Part shown: positions 55,743 to 64,000 of the stretch, one piece after another | Numbering within the stretch: the first letter of the stretch is position 1 | How the letters are laid out: every line of letters starts with the position of its first letter | Source: Sweltsa coloradensis | Taxonomy: Eukaryota > Arthropoda > Insecta > Plecoptera > Chloroperlidae | Direction: 5' to 3' | Assembly (NCBI GenBank): GCA_024449915.1 | Contig: JAMZAV010000295.1 | Span: 372,001 to 436,000 of the forward strand | Length of the DNA: 64,000 nt | The notes under the pieces: generated by a model | Databases searched by the model: none | What the model was told of the DNA's origin: nothing | The model's input: only the letters and a program-made list of their open reading frames with translations | Made by a program: the position numbers and the translations under genes

Positions 55743-58189
55743 GGTAAAATAAAGATAATATTAAGATCACTCTTAATGTGGACAAGAAGAAAATTTTAAC
55801 GGAAGTGAAGAGATTCATTGGGCAGTCTCTGGGACTGGAGCTGGGAGCTGGAGGGAGCCCAAAGGTCCAGCTACTGATCCTGCCATCCTGATCCAGATTA
55901 AACACATTATTTTACCTTGTAAAATATTGTTCCTACATGACATATTTTAACATTCATAATTATAAGGGTTGCGTTCTCTGTAATATAGGCAGGTATATCT
56001 ACATATTTGCTTAAAATTGAATAATTTGATTGGTTAGTAATAGTCAGCATGTTAAGATAAGCACATTTTGTAGAGTCTAACCTTGTTTACCCAAAAATAA
56101 CTAGGCCTACCAAACAAACCAGCATTGGCCTACAACAAAAATGAAACCCACTTCCAATGCAATTCCAAACACTAATATTTTACAGTTACACCATTCTGTG
56201 ACAAAGACAGAATAAAATAGGGCTAAGCAAATTATTCTTAGTAAAATCATTGTCAACTACTTTGAAGTTAGTGGATATAGTAGGGCTAGTAAGCACTGTA
56301 AGCTAACTACCGGTACTCTAAAGTTTAAATTTGTATTAAGAAAGTAAAATAAATTGTTTCCGCGTTATACTTTTGAAACACTAGGGGCCTACTCATGGCA
56401 TATTGTCATAAATACTTCAATGGGTTATTTTGAGTAGACTAGTGACACATGTCTAATAGCAATTTCCTTTTAACAAGATAGTACCAATACATACCGGTAG
56501 TACCATCCTATGCTATCCACTGTAAAATTTGGTTAAAAAACTGAAATTCTTGATTAAATTATTGGTGATGTGTTTGTCTACGGATTGGGACTTAATATAA
56601 TTCATAAATGAGTACCTATGCATACCTACATGTTTTCATGCATTTACATCAATTTTTGTTTTACTTAGCCTTCTTTGACAGAATTTGGAAAAGGATCATT
56701 GAAAAAATTAGTATACAAATTACATTTTTTTTTATATTGTAAGAAAATGTTCCTGATGGTAGCTAGTTGATACCCTGCAGTAGGCCCCTAAGTGTTCAAA
56801 TAATTTCACCCTATAGGCCTACCCAATTTCCTTTTTGAAATTTTAATTACCTATATTGTTGTTTGCTACAGTAAATTAATTTTACTAAATCTGCAAAAAT
56901 TTCAGAGGTAGTATGAGAAAATTAACAATGAAAGAACATTATTATTCAATATCAAATAGAGCCTACTAACCAACACATTAAAAATTTTACTTTACAATTT
57001 TAATAATAGTAGTCTGCACATAATATAAAATTAATAATGATGAATATCATAGTGAATATAAAACAATATAAAACAAAATATAAAATTATGAATATAAATG
57101 AATATCATCTCATATACCTAGTTAAGACAATATTGGCCTACTGTAAATTGCTACATGTCAATTAATGTTTGATGATAATTATTATGATTATAATGTTTGT
57201 AAATTGTAAAATATAATTTGAAAGTTAAAACCAGTTTACAAGTACATGCTCTACCTGTAGTAAACATTATTTATAAATTGTGTAGTCCCTAATGTTCAAT
57301 GTGTTGGAGTTTGTGTAACCCACTATCCAAAACAAATTGTACATCATGTCATATTAGGGGCTATTGACTAAACATTATGATTTCTGTTTCACTTATGACA
57401 CAAAGGTGTTCAAATGAATAGTCATTAATAGGGTCTGTATTAAGGTGAAAGGTGTAGAACTATTGGCAACATGCTGGTAAGTCACTGGTTAGTGCTGATT
57501 ACTTCTAGTAAAATTTAAATTCAACATTAGGGGTGGGGGTTGTAAAGAGACAGTAGGTTGATTGGACCATAACATACATGTAAGTACATTATTTCAATGA
57601 GTAATTTGAATCATTATAATGTATAGAATAGAGCACGGGTGTCATATCAAATGACCCAGTAAACTATTATTTATTTTTATTATTTTATTATTGTTCATAC
57701 TATTACTATCTACAATCTACCACATGACAATTTATTATTGGTAACTCACTATTTAGTGCTGGCCATTACTAGTAACTAGTAAGTGTTGGTGATGGTGGAG
57801 TAAAAGGTGTTGTAGAAGGGACATTTGGGTAGGATCAAAACATTTTGAAATGTAATTTTGGTTTTGTTAATAAGTAATCATAATGTAGATGGTACCGCCA
57901 GTACTATTATAACTCCATGATGGTACGATCTAATACCCATTCCCATGTTAAGAGAAAAATGTGAGAAAAAACTGATCATATCTTTGATACATTGAAATTT
58001 TAATAATTTTAATAGTATTTTAAAGTTATTAAATTTGGTCAATCTATGCCCCCCAAATTAATGAAGGGGGAGGAGTATTGCAAAAAATGGCAAAATAAAT
58101 TAAACAATTAATAGAATATATTTGTTTATTCCTCATTATTGTGTTGGTATAATTATTAGAAAATAATATTTAGTCAATTTCATTGATGT

Positions 58190-58252
58190 GCCTCCCCCCC
58201 CCTCCACCCCACACGTACACAATTAGGTGTGGTGGAGGTGGTTGGGAGGGGG
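58190..58252. repeat. C/G-rich hairpin
   Basis: CCCCCCCCCTCCACCCCACAC followed 20 bp later by GTGTGGTGGAGG and GGGAGGGGGGG. Complementary arms rich in C and G runs, so capable of hairpin or quadruplex formation. Confidence 0.65.
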
Positions 58253-58599
58253 GGAGTGATTGTGGAAATGACAGTAGGTTGATTGATCTAAAATATGTTT
58301 AAAAATAATTTAAATTTTAAATTTAAATAATCATAAAATTTATAGAGAATATCAGCCACACCACATTCCTATTTTAAGGAGTGGTTAAGGTGTTATTTTA
58401 TTAGGGATGACATATCGCTTGCCTACTCGAGGGTATTCAACTATCATTATTATTTCCCACCATGTCAAATTTTATGCATGGTAACCGAAAATGCAATATT
58501 TTATAGTATTAGTGTGGACTGTTAGGTACGGTACCAATTATTCTTTTGGTTGGCAAATATAACATTGTTTACACTTTAATGACTATCTTCAAATAAACT

Positions 58600-59420
58600 G
58601 ATTGTTACTTTTGGCTCCAGGGCTGTCGAAAGTATGAGAAAATTCTGAACAGGAACTTTTCCTTTCTCTCATAAAAACACCATTCCAAAGGAATCTGATA
58701 GTAACTTTGGGGCGTGGGCTGTCAGGGGTGATTAAATTTCCAAATTTTGAGGATTGGAAATATTTGGACTAGTACAAGCTGAATTTTCCACTCTTTCAAA
58801 AAAAAACATTTTTTTTAATTGGGCAGTAATTTTGATCCCTAGGCTAACCAAAGTGGTAAAAGTAAAATTTACAGATAAGAGAATAGGCCTAATGGTGCAA
58901 GTTGGACTAGACTAATCTAGAAATGTTACGCTCTTCCATAAAAACACCATATTTAAATGATCGGATGGTAATTTTTGGCCCCCCAGAGTTATCCAAAGTT
59001 AGGTAAGTTTCCTTTCCCACTTTGGATAGCCCTGGGGCCAAAAGTTACTATCTTGAGTTTTTTTTTTAAATTGTGTTTTGACGATAGAGTGGAAAATTTC
59101 CTATTAGTGTAGTCCTAATTGCACCATTATTCCGGCAATCTGTATATTTTGACTTTCCCACTTTGGTTACCCCTGTGACCCAAAATTATCCCCCGATTTT
59201 TTAAAATTGTGTTTTTGTGTAAGAGCGGAAAATTTCCAATTTTACCAGTCCCGTTTCACATCTATTTTCTGCTTATTCAAAAAAATTGGATTTTTTTAAT
59301 CTTTGGGCAGCCCTGCCGCTCAAAGTTACCATTTTATATTTTTAGGATGTTCTTTAAATAAAAGAGCGGAAAAATTTACGATTTTTCTACCCAAGGTAAA
59401 ATAGTATTACATTTGCACTA
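58600..59420. repeat. Inverted array of ~115-180-bp degenerate units
   Basis: Blocks with AAAACACCAT, ATCNGATNGTAA-TTTTGG, CCCC-AGGGCTNTCNAAAG recur in one orientation at about 58610-58990 and in reverse at about 59000-59360 (CACTTTGGATAGCCCTGGGG, CCAAAAGTTACTATCTTGAG, GAGTGGAAAATTTCC). The symmetry axis is near 59002, between ATCCAAAGTTAGG and CCCACTTTGGAT. It lies just inside the right end of element T. Confidence 0.65.
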
Positions 59421-59738
59421 TTCTTCTGCTAAATGCCCTCACTATATAGGCAACAAACCTGACTACAGAAGAAAATTCAAATTTCGCGCGCTTTTTATAA
59501 CATACTCCTTATTGGTCCAAAATGTCAAAATTGATGACATCATCTATGACGTAATGCTACTTTGTCTTAATATTTAGGACACGTCTGAGATTTTCTTAGG
59601 CACCTTGAAGAATAGGGCGTGACTTAACTAGGACGTCTTAGGAAACGTCTTAGTTAAAATGTCCTAGCAGTGTCTTAGTTAGGACACGTCTTAGCACTAG
59701 GACACGTCTTAATTAGGCGCTTTGAAGAATCCAGGCCC

Positions 59739-60449
59739 GGTTGTTATCAATCCACAAGTGTCAGGCCTAAAATTAGTGTAAAGTTAAATCATGTGCATTT
59801 TCACTGTTCTTTATTAAATATATATTTTTAAAAGTTATTGTGTTATAGTTATTTATTGGGCCAATGTTGACCTAATTATTCAATGTATTTATTACAAGCA
59901 TTGAAAATGCTTATGATTAACTTTACACGTGTTGTAGGCGTATCAATAATAAAACACTCATGACATTGCTTTGCAGTGTGATGCGATCCGTTGCGATTTT
60001 GCGAGACGCAGCGTGGTTTGCACGTATGCGTTAGTAAAACTTCCTCTTTCAGTTACAAAATAAGAAATTATTCAATTTCATGGATAATTTTAACTTTTTT
60101 CTTATTACAATTTTGATCGAAAGCAATACTAAAAATTAAGATGCGTACGAAACATTTACGTTACTGTGTTTAATTATATAGGCGTTTGGTTCATAGCTTC
60201 CTATTACATCGAATTCATTGAAGTGATTAGGCCTAACTTTGCAACTCAATGAATTCATACACCACGACGTTTATAACACAATCAGAGAGCACATAAGTCT
60301 AGTTATCATAGTCAACACTGACCAAACAACTGGTAAGACCTTGGTATAGTAGTGATTGGTAGGCTTAAACGTAATTCAATGGCATCGTCTGTACTTCCAC
60401 CTGGGCCCTCGAAGCATCCAGACGACAACTTGTCTCGGCGTGAATGGAA
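59739..60449. other. 3' flank of the F-box gene
   Basis: AT-rich, no second gene. In the sense of the minus-strand gene this is the downstream region. A complement of AATAAA occurs at about 59811, about 640 bp from the stop, so the polyadenylation site is uncertain. Confidence 0.45.
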
Positions 60450-61661
60450 TTACCTACGAGATCGGTCTCGCGAAAACTCCTCTCGAATGACAAGTTCCGG
60501 CATCTCTTTCTTGAGTGGAGTCTTCCAATCGATTCCAAATGGTTCTGGACAAACCAAAGCAAGTTCCTTCAGTCCAGGTAAATACTCCGGTATCGACATG
60601 ATGGTCGGCACAATGGAATGGGCTTGATATTTAGCCTCAAGACTTGTCAGCTTGCTGCATCCCTTTATGATGGCTGACAATCCTACGCGGGTAAGATCAG
60701 AGTATGTAGTGCACGACTTTAAGTACCCGTCCAAGTACAACTCGGTTAGGTTCTTCAGGTTGGCACCTATGGCCACGGCCACACTGTCACCGTATCCGCT
60801 ACGTTCAAGGTCAAGTGAAGTGAGGTTCTTTAAAGAATTGTTAGAAAACATGGAAATCCAAGTTTCCTCGGTCTCCTTCGAAACGTTTTTGAACTTGAGA
60901 CGACGCAGGCTTGACATGTTGGCGATCTCGAGGAGACATTTATGATTGGGCGGGTATCCTTTATGATATGACTCTATCGCTAAGTCCTCTAGATGGACAC
61001 ACTTGCTGATGGCCTTTCCAACTGCTACGCTCCACCATCCAGCACCCACATGCAACACACGCAGAGTCCCGCATAGTTGGCTACACATTGCTACAAGCTC
61101 TTCGTCATGTATGTATGTACCTCCAAATCTTAGCTCCTCCAGTTGAACGCAAAGGCTCCAGGGACGTAAAAGCGAAACAAGTAATCCATGCGTCGACTTC
61201 AAATTTACTATTCTCAAATGAGCGAGCATTATGATGACTTCTTTATAAAATATTTTGTCAAACTTATTGACGCCTGTTTTATTAAGTTTTGCCTCGTCGT
61301 AAATCACTAAACATTTCTTGATGGTTTTTCTTATATACTCCTCATCAAAATGGGGGGATGCCAAGTATGACGCGTCATTATCAATCAGACTAATGAAGAA
61401 GTCGTTTGAAGCTTCCCTCCTCATTAGATCACTAGGCAGGCGATATAGCTGGGGATCCCAGTGTATACGCTCCCACTGTGTACAGACCTGAGCCACTGTA
61501 TTGCACACTTCTCCGAGAGTCAGGTACGAGAAGATGTGAAGCAGTACCTCCTCCGGGAGCGACTGGATGCTGGCGGGTGGAGACATTTGTTGTTCCTTCT
61601 CGGAGTGGCTTCGGAGTTTCATCGTCGTACCAGCAAGGTCGCGATTCGTCTTTTTCTCCAT
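60450..61661 (-). CDS. F-box/leucine-rich-repeat protein (FBXL-type)
   Basis: A single uninterrupted exon of 403 codons plus TAA. The F-box is at residues 32-74 (SIQSLPEEVLLHIFSYL, then CTQWERIHWDPQLY), the segment that binds SKP1 in SCF (SKP1-CUL1-F-box) E3 ubiquitin ligases. From about residue 145 on, irregular leucine-rich repeats follow (LAHLRIVNLKS, CVQLEELRFGG, LRVLHVGAG, CVHLEDLAIES, MSSLRRLKFKN, LKNLTSLDLER, LKNLTELYLDG, LPGLKELALVCPE), the substrate-binding part of FBXL proteins. No signal peptide or membrane segment, so cytosolic or nuclear. I keep the first ATG (61661); a later Met14 before KLRSHS aligns with an internal Met of the paralogue at 28366 and is an alternative start. 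Being intronless and having a dispersed broken sister copy fits a lineage-expanded, partly retroposed F-box family. Substrate unknown. Confidence 0.87.
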   Translation of the reverse strand: MEKKTNRDLAGTTMKLRSHSEKEQQMSPPASIQSLPEEVLLHIFSYLTLGEVCNTVAQVCTQWERIHWDPQLYRLPSDLMRREASNDFFISLIDNDASYLASPHFDEEYIRKTIKKCLVIYDEAKLNKTGVNKFDKIFYKEVIIMLAHLRIVNLKSTHGLLVSLLRPWSLCVQLEELRFGGTYIHDEELVAMCSQLCGTLRVLHVGAGWWSVAVGKAISKCVHLEDLAIESYHKGYPPNHKCLLEIANMSSLRRLKFKNVSKETEETWISMFSNNSLKNLTSLDLERSGYGDSVAVAIGANLKNLTELYLDGYLKSCTTYSDLTRVGLSAIIKGCSKLTSLEAKYQAHSIVPTIMSIPEYLPGLKELALVCPEPFGIDWKTPLKKEMPELVIREEFSRDRSRR

Positions 61662-62631
61662 TTTCTAGCGCAATCTGTTTAATGTTACATCAGATTCAAA
61701 TTATAAAAACTATACGAAATAGTAGAACCATAAACTTTGATTAATCTTGAATCACAGCATAGAGAAAAATAACTGAGACATTTTGTGTTTTCAACATTTC
61801 TTCAATAACAATAAAAGTCATGTATTTTTGTTTTATCCTACTACTGCCTGCTCGAGTTTTATTTCACGAGGCAGTGTAAAAGCTCTGAAAAAACAATGCA
61901 AAGTTCACTTTGAAATTAAGTAGACCTTGCCAGTCGCTAAGACCACCTCTCTATCTCAATCTTTAAGAGCAATTATGAAGCCCACTATTTTTCAATTTAT
62001 TAGTTCTTGTTGGTTTAAATCGTAACGGATGTTGCTGATTTTGTTAACAGTTCTCAGTAAACTCATACCGGATGACTGTTTAAAATTTCAGCGCATTAGG
62101 TTCAGAGATTCGGCTGATTTTCGGCGAAAAGTCAGTCAGTCACTCATTTACTCACAAACACTGGGACAGAATAAGCGCCGTTTGTCTTGAATTGTAAGAC
62201 AGTCGCTACGCTCCCTCGTCTCATAAGGTAGCCAAATTAGTTAATTTTGGTTTCGAGTTAGTTATCAATGTTGTCATGCATTCTTTTCTGTTCCCGCTTC
62301 CGTTTGCTATATCTAAACTGTAACCAACTGTATTTGCATGAGATCTTCGAACCTAACGTGATAAGATTAGTACCTCGGCTTGCAAGACCAGTACCAACCC
62401 TCGAAAAACAAATATTCTCTATCCTGCCGAAAGTGATATTTGTTAAGTTGGCAAGACACTATTTTTGTAAATGATGTTTTGCTAATCTTTATTGTTTCAC
62501 TTTCACCGAGATGATGTCATGTTCAACTCTATATCGAGAATGAAGTCAGAGATTTGACATTTCAAAGGCATGCGAAAGTAAGTGTTTGCATGGATGCTCG
62601 TTGTAGGGCACACATTATATTTACCCGGTGT
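61662..62631. other. 5' flank of the F-box gene and spacer
   Basis: No TATA box I would defend. Near 61849, ACTGCCTGCTCGAG and CACGAGGCAGTG form a small hairpin, and CGCTACGCTCCCTCGTCTCA at 62203 resembles the edge of another repeat family. No gene recognised. Confidence 0.4.
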
Positions 62632-63305
62632 TTGGCTCGTTGGTGGTCTTGTGGTTAGCGTCTCTGCTTCCAATGCAGAAGGTCCAGGGTTCGATTTCCT
62701 TTCGGCAGACTATAATAATAATTTTTGTGGGAAGCCTGTCCAGGGTTCAATTTATGCCCCTCTTCAGGTGTCTAACTAGGTATGTTGCGGATAGAACAGT
62801 TGTGAAGGGATGTCCGAGGGCTGTTTCAGAGGACTCAATTCCTTGCACTCGCATTTACGACCGAGGAAAACCTCGAAAAAAACCTTTACTCAGGATTGCC
62901 GGTCTCGATGGGATTTGAACACGGGACCTCCCGAATCAGAGCCGCGCGCTTAACGCTCGAGCCAACACTGTCGGGCAGAAGATTTTTAACTTATGCTTTG
63001 GACTGCCATCCATCAGTTCTTGGCTTAGGAATGTGTATACGGTGACTGGAGCCGTCCCAGCAACAAGACACTTAATAAATTATAATGCTGTTCCGAATTA
63101 GCCGTGTTAATTCTGGCACTGTCTGCGGGTGGAATCGTGTCCAGCTTGATTGATCGGTATTCCCTACGCCGGTCTCTATAATTGGTCATTGTTCGCTCGT
63201 CAATGGTGTTGACGCCTACAGGGTTGGCTCAGTCGGCTTTACATTTTAATGTCCCACTGAAAATCAGTTATGTGACTGAGTGGGTATAGACAATATAAAT
63301 ACTAA
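62632..63305 (+). repeat. SINE S1 copy f, interrupted by SINE S2
   Basis: tRNA-like head GGCTCGTTGGTGGTCTTGTG and GTTAGCGTCTCTGC, arm TCTGCTTCCAATGCAGA, B box GGTTCGATTTC at about 62689. It is then broken at about 62704 by S2 copy a and resumes at about 62980 (TAACTTATGCTTTGGACTGC), running to ACTGAAAATCAGTTATGTGA, CTGAGTGGGT and an AT tail at about 63300. Confidence 0.8.
62705..62978 (-). repeat. tRNA-derived SINE, family S2, copy a, nested
   Basis: Minus strand: head with GTGTTGGCTCGAGCGTTAAG, GGCTCTGATTCGGGAGG and B box GTTCAAATCCC (complement of 62910-62920), then CGGCAATCCTGAGTAAAGG, ACCTCGGTCGTAAATGCG-like body and a short (AAT)n tail at 62710. Flanking GGCAGA on both sides (62703-62709 and 62974-62980) fits a short target duplication. 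The body recurs in S2 copy b. Confidence 0.75.
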
Positions 63306-63336
63306 TGTACAAATTTATTTTTATTTATGTGATTAG

Positions 63337-63525
63337 GGTGTAGGCTAGACGTGAAGGGAATGTCCCAGTGCTGTTTAAGATGACTTAATCCCTGCATTCG
63401 CATTTACGATTAAGGAAAACCTCGGATAAACTTTCAGTCAGGATTGCCGGTGGCAGGATTTGAACCCGTAAACTCCCAAACAGATCTCAATATACCTGAG
63501 CTTCCTCTCTCTGTTTGGCATATTG
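63337..63525 (-). repeat. tRNA-derived SINE, family S2, copy b
   Basis: Minus strand: degenerate head with GGGTTCAAATCCTGCC, then GGCAATCCTGACTGAAAGTT, GAGGTTTTCCTTAATCGTAA, ATGCGAATGCAGGGATTAAG and CATTCCCTTCACG. It follows S1 copy f by about 30 bp and is older than copy a. Confidence 0.65.
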
Positions 63526-64000
63526 TACGTATATAAATGAAATATGTTAAAGTTAAATAATAATATTAAATAAAACAAATTGTATTTATCAAATTTCCTT
63601 TTCCTCGTAGCAAATAATTTCATTAATAGAATTAACGTTTTTAATCTTAGGTAGCTGATAAAGAAATATCTCTCTGATGAGCTGTTGGAGTTTTCGAGTT
63701 AGAGGCCCCAATAGTGAAACAATTATAATACCCACCGATAATACCATTTACATCACTTTTTAATTTTATTTCAGTAACAATATAAAAAATTACGAGTCAA
63801 CTAACTATTTGTTTTTGTTATTTTCTATCTTTGTGAAGTAATTGAAAACTAGTTTGTCTAGTAGATTGATAGATTTAAACACAGTAATTAATTGCAACTG
63901 CAATTTATTTTCCATCTATCATTATAAGCTGAGCATTATGAACAAACACGCACAACCATATCAAAATGATTAATAGTGTGTTTCGTATAATCTTAGTAAC
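63526..64000. other. Non-coding AT-rich DNA
   Basis: No gene or repeat recognised up to the window edge. Confidence 0.5.

Larger units (their letters stand above)
54227..59738. mobile_element. 5.5-kb TIR element without open frames (element T)
   Basis: The ends are inverted: GGGCCTGGATTCTTCAAAAC then GCCTAACTAAGACGTGTC at 54227, and the complement of GGGCCTGGATTCTTCAAAGC, GCCTAATTAAGACGTGTCC at 59738. AACC/GGTT outside continues the symmetry. Subterminal DNA at both ends carries many copies of GGACACGTCTTA-type and CTAGGAC motifs in both orientations (54250-54420 and 59570-59705), the arrangement expected of transposase-binding sites. Additional GATTCTTCAAAG-like ends at 54337 and 59608 suggest nested or duplicated termini. 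I see no open frame above about 60 codons inside, so it is non-autonomous or fully decayed. A short coding-like patch lies at 54430-54505 (MAATTEAGCTTSN). Superfamily not assigned. Confidence 0.75.

Noticed and set aside
60352..61744. Plus-strand frames of 65-97 codons over the F-box gene
   Set aside because: Antisense shadows of the intact minus-strand F-box/LRR gene.

Overview
The window looks like AT-rich, repeat-laden nuclear DNA from an animal, probably a marine or other invertebrate. The evidence is tRNA-derived SINEs with pol III A and B boxes, LINE 3' tails ending in microsatellites, Tc1/mariner-like and TTAA-type miniature transposons, and two intronless F-box/leucine-rich-repeat genes of metazoan type. 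The phylum cannot be fixed from sequence alone. The cluster of TAGGCCTA octamers at 54.7-55.6 kb only hints at an invertebrate deuterostome or mollusc. There are no operons, rRNA genes, CRISPR arrays or convincing canonical tRNA genes.

Protein-coding content is small. One intact gene is visible: an intronless F-box/LRR (FBXL-type) gene at 60450-61661 on the minus strand, 403 residues. A close paralogue at 28366-29647 on the plus strand keeps the same domain order but is broken by about four single-base frameshifts, so it is a pseudogene or an error-ridden locus. A degraded non-LTR reverse-transcriptase C-terminus lies near 24.5-24.7 kb. Nearly every other long open frame sits in a repeat or in low-complexity sequence.

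Layout. 0-6.6 kb: mostly unique AT-rich DNA with SINE pieces, a 165-bp duplication and a possible TIR element. 6.6-10.2 kb: a 3.6-kb foldback structure with inverted arms of a roughly 140-bp satellite. 10.2-30.5 kb: palindromic TTAA-type and Tc1/mariner-like miniature elements, LINE tails, two copies of a 600-bp noncoding repeat, a 160-bp satellite and the broken F-box gene. 30.5-38.5 kb: a rearranged cluster of one element family (A), a 480-bp zero-loop palindrome, and a zone at about 35.6-37.6 kb where recognisable repeats dissolve into homopolymers and which I read as bad consensus sequence. 38.5-54.1 kb: a tail-to-tail pair of full-length SINEs, more TTAA elements, and seven copies of a second family (B), one of them at 37.7-38.5 kb. 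54.2-59.7 kb: one 5.5-kb element with terminal inverted repeats and no open frame above about 60 codons. 59.7-64 kb: the intact F-box gene and a SINE nested in another SINE.

The most interesting signal is the shared design of families A and B. A short 5' terminal sequence recurs inverted near the 3' end, followed by an extra 25-30 bp tail of the form CAACGCG...AGCG-TTTCC-CTAG. This resembles the asymmetric terminal inverted repeats described for Helitron2/Helentron-type elements and suggests two sister non-autonomous families moved by one unseen rolling-circle transposase. That assignment is an inference. No transposase is in the window.
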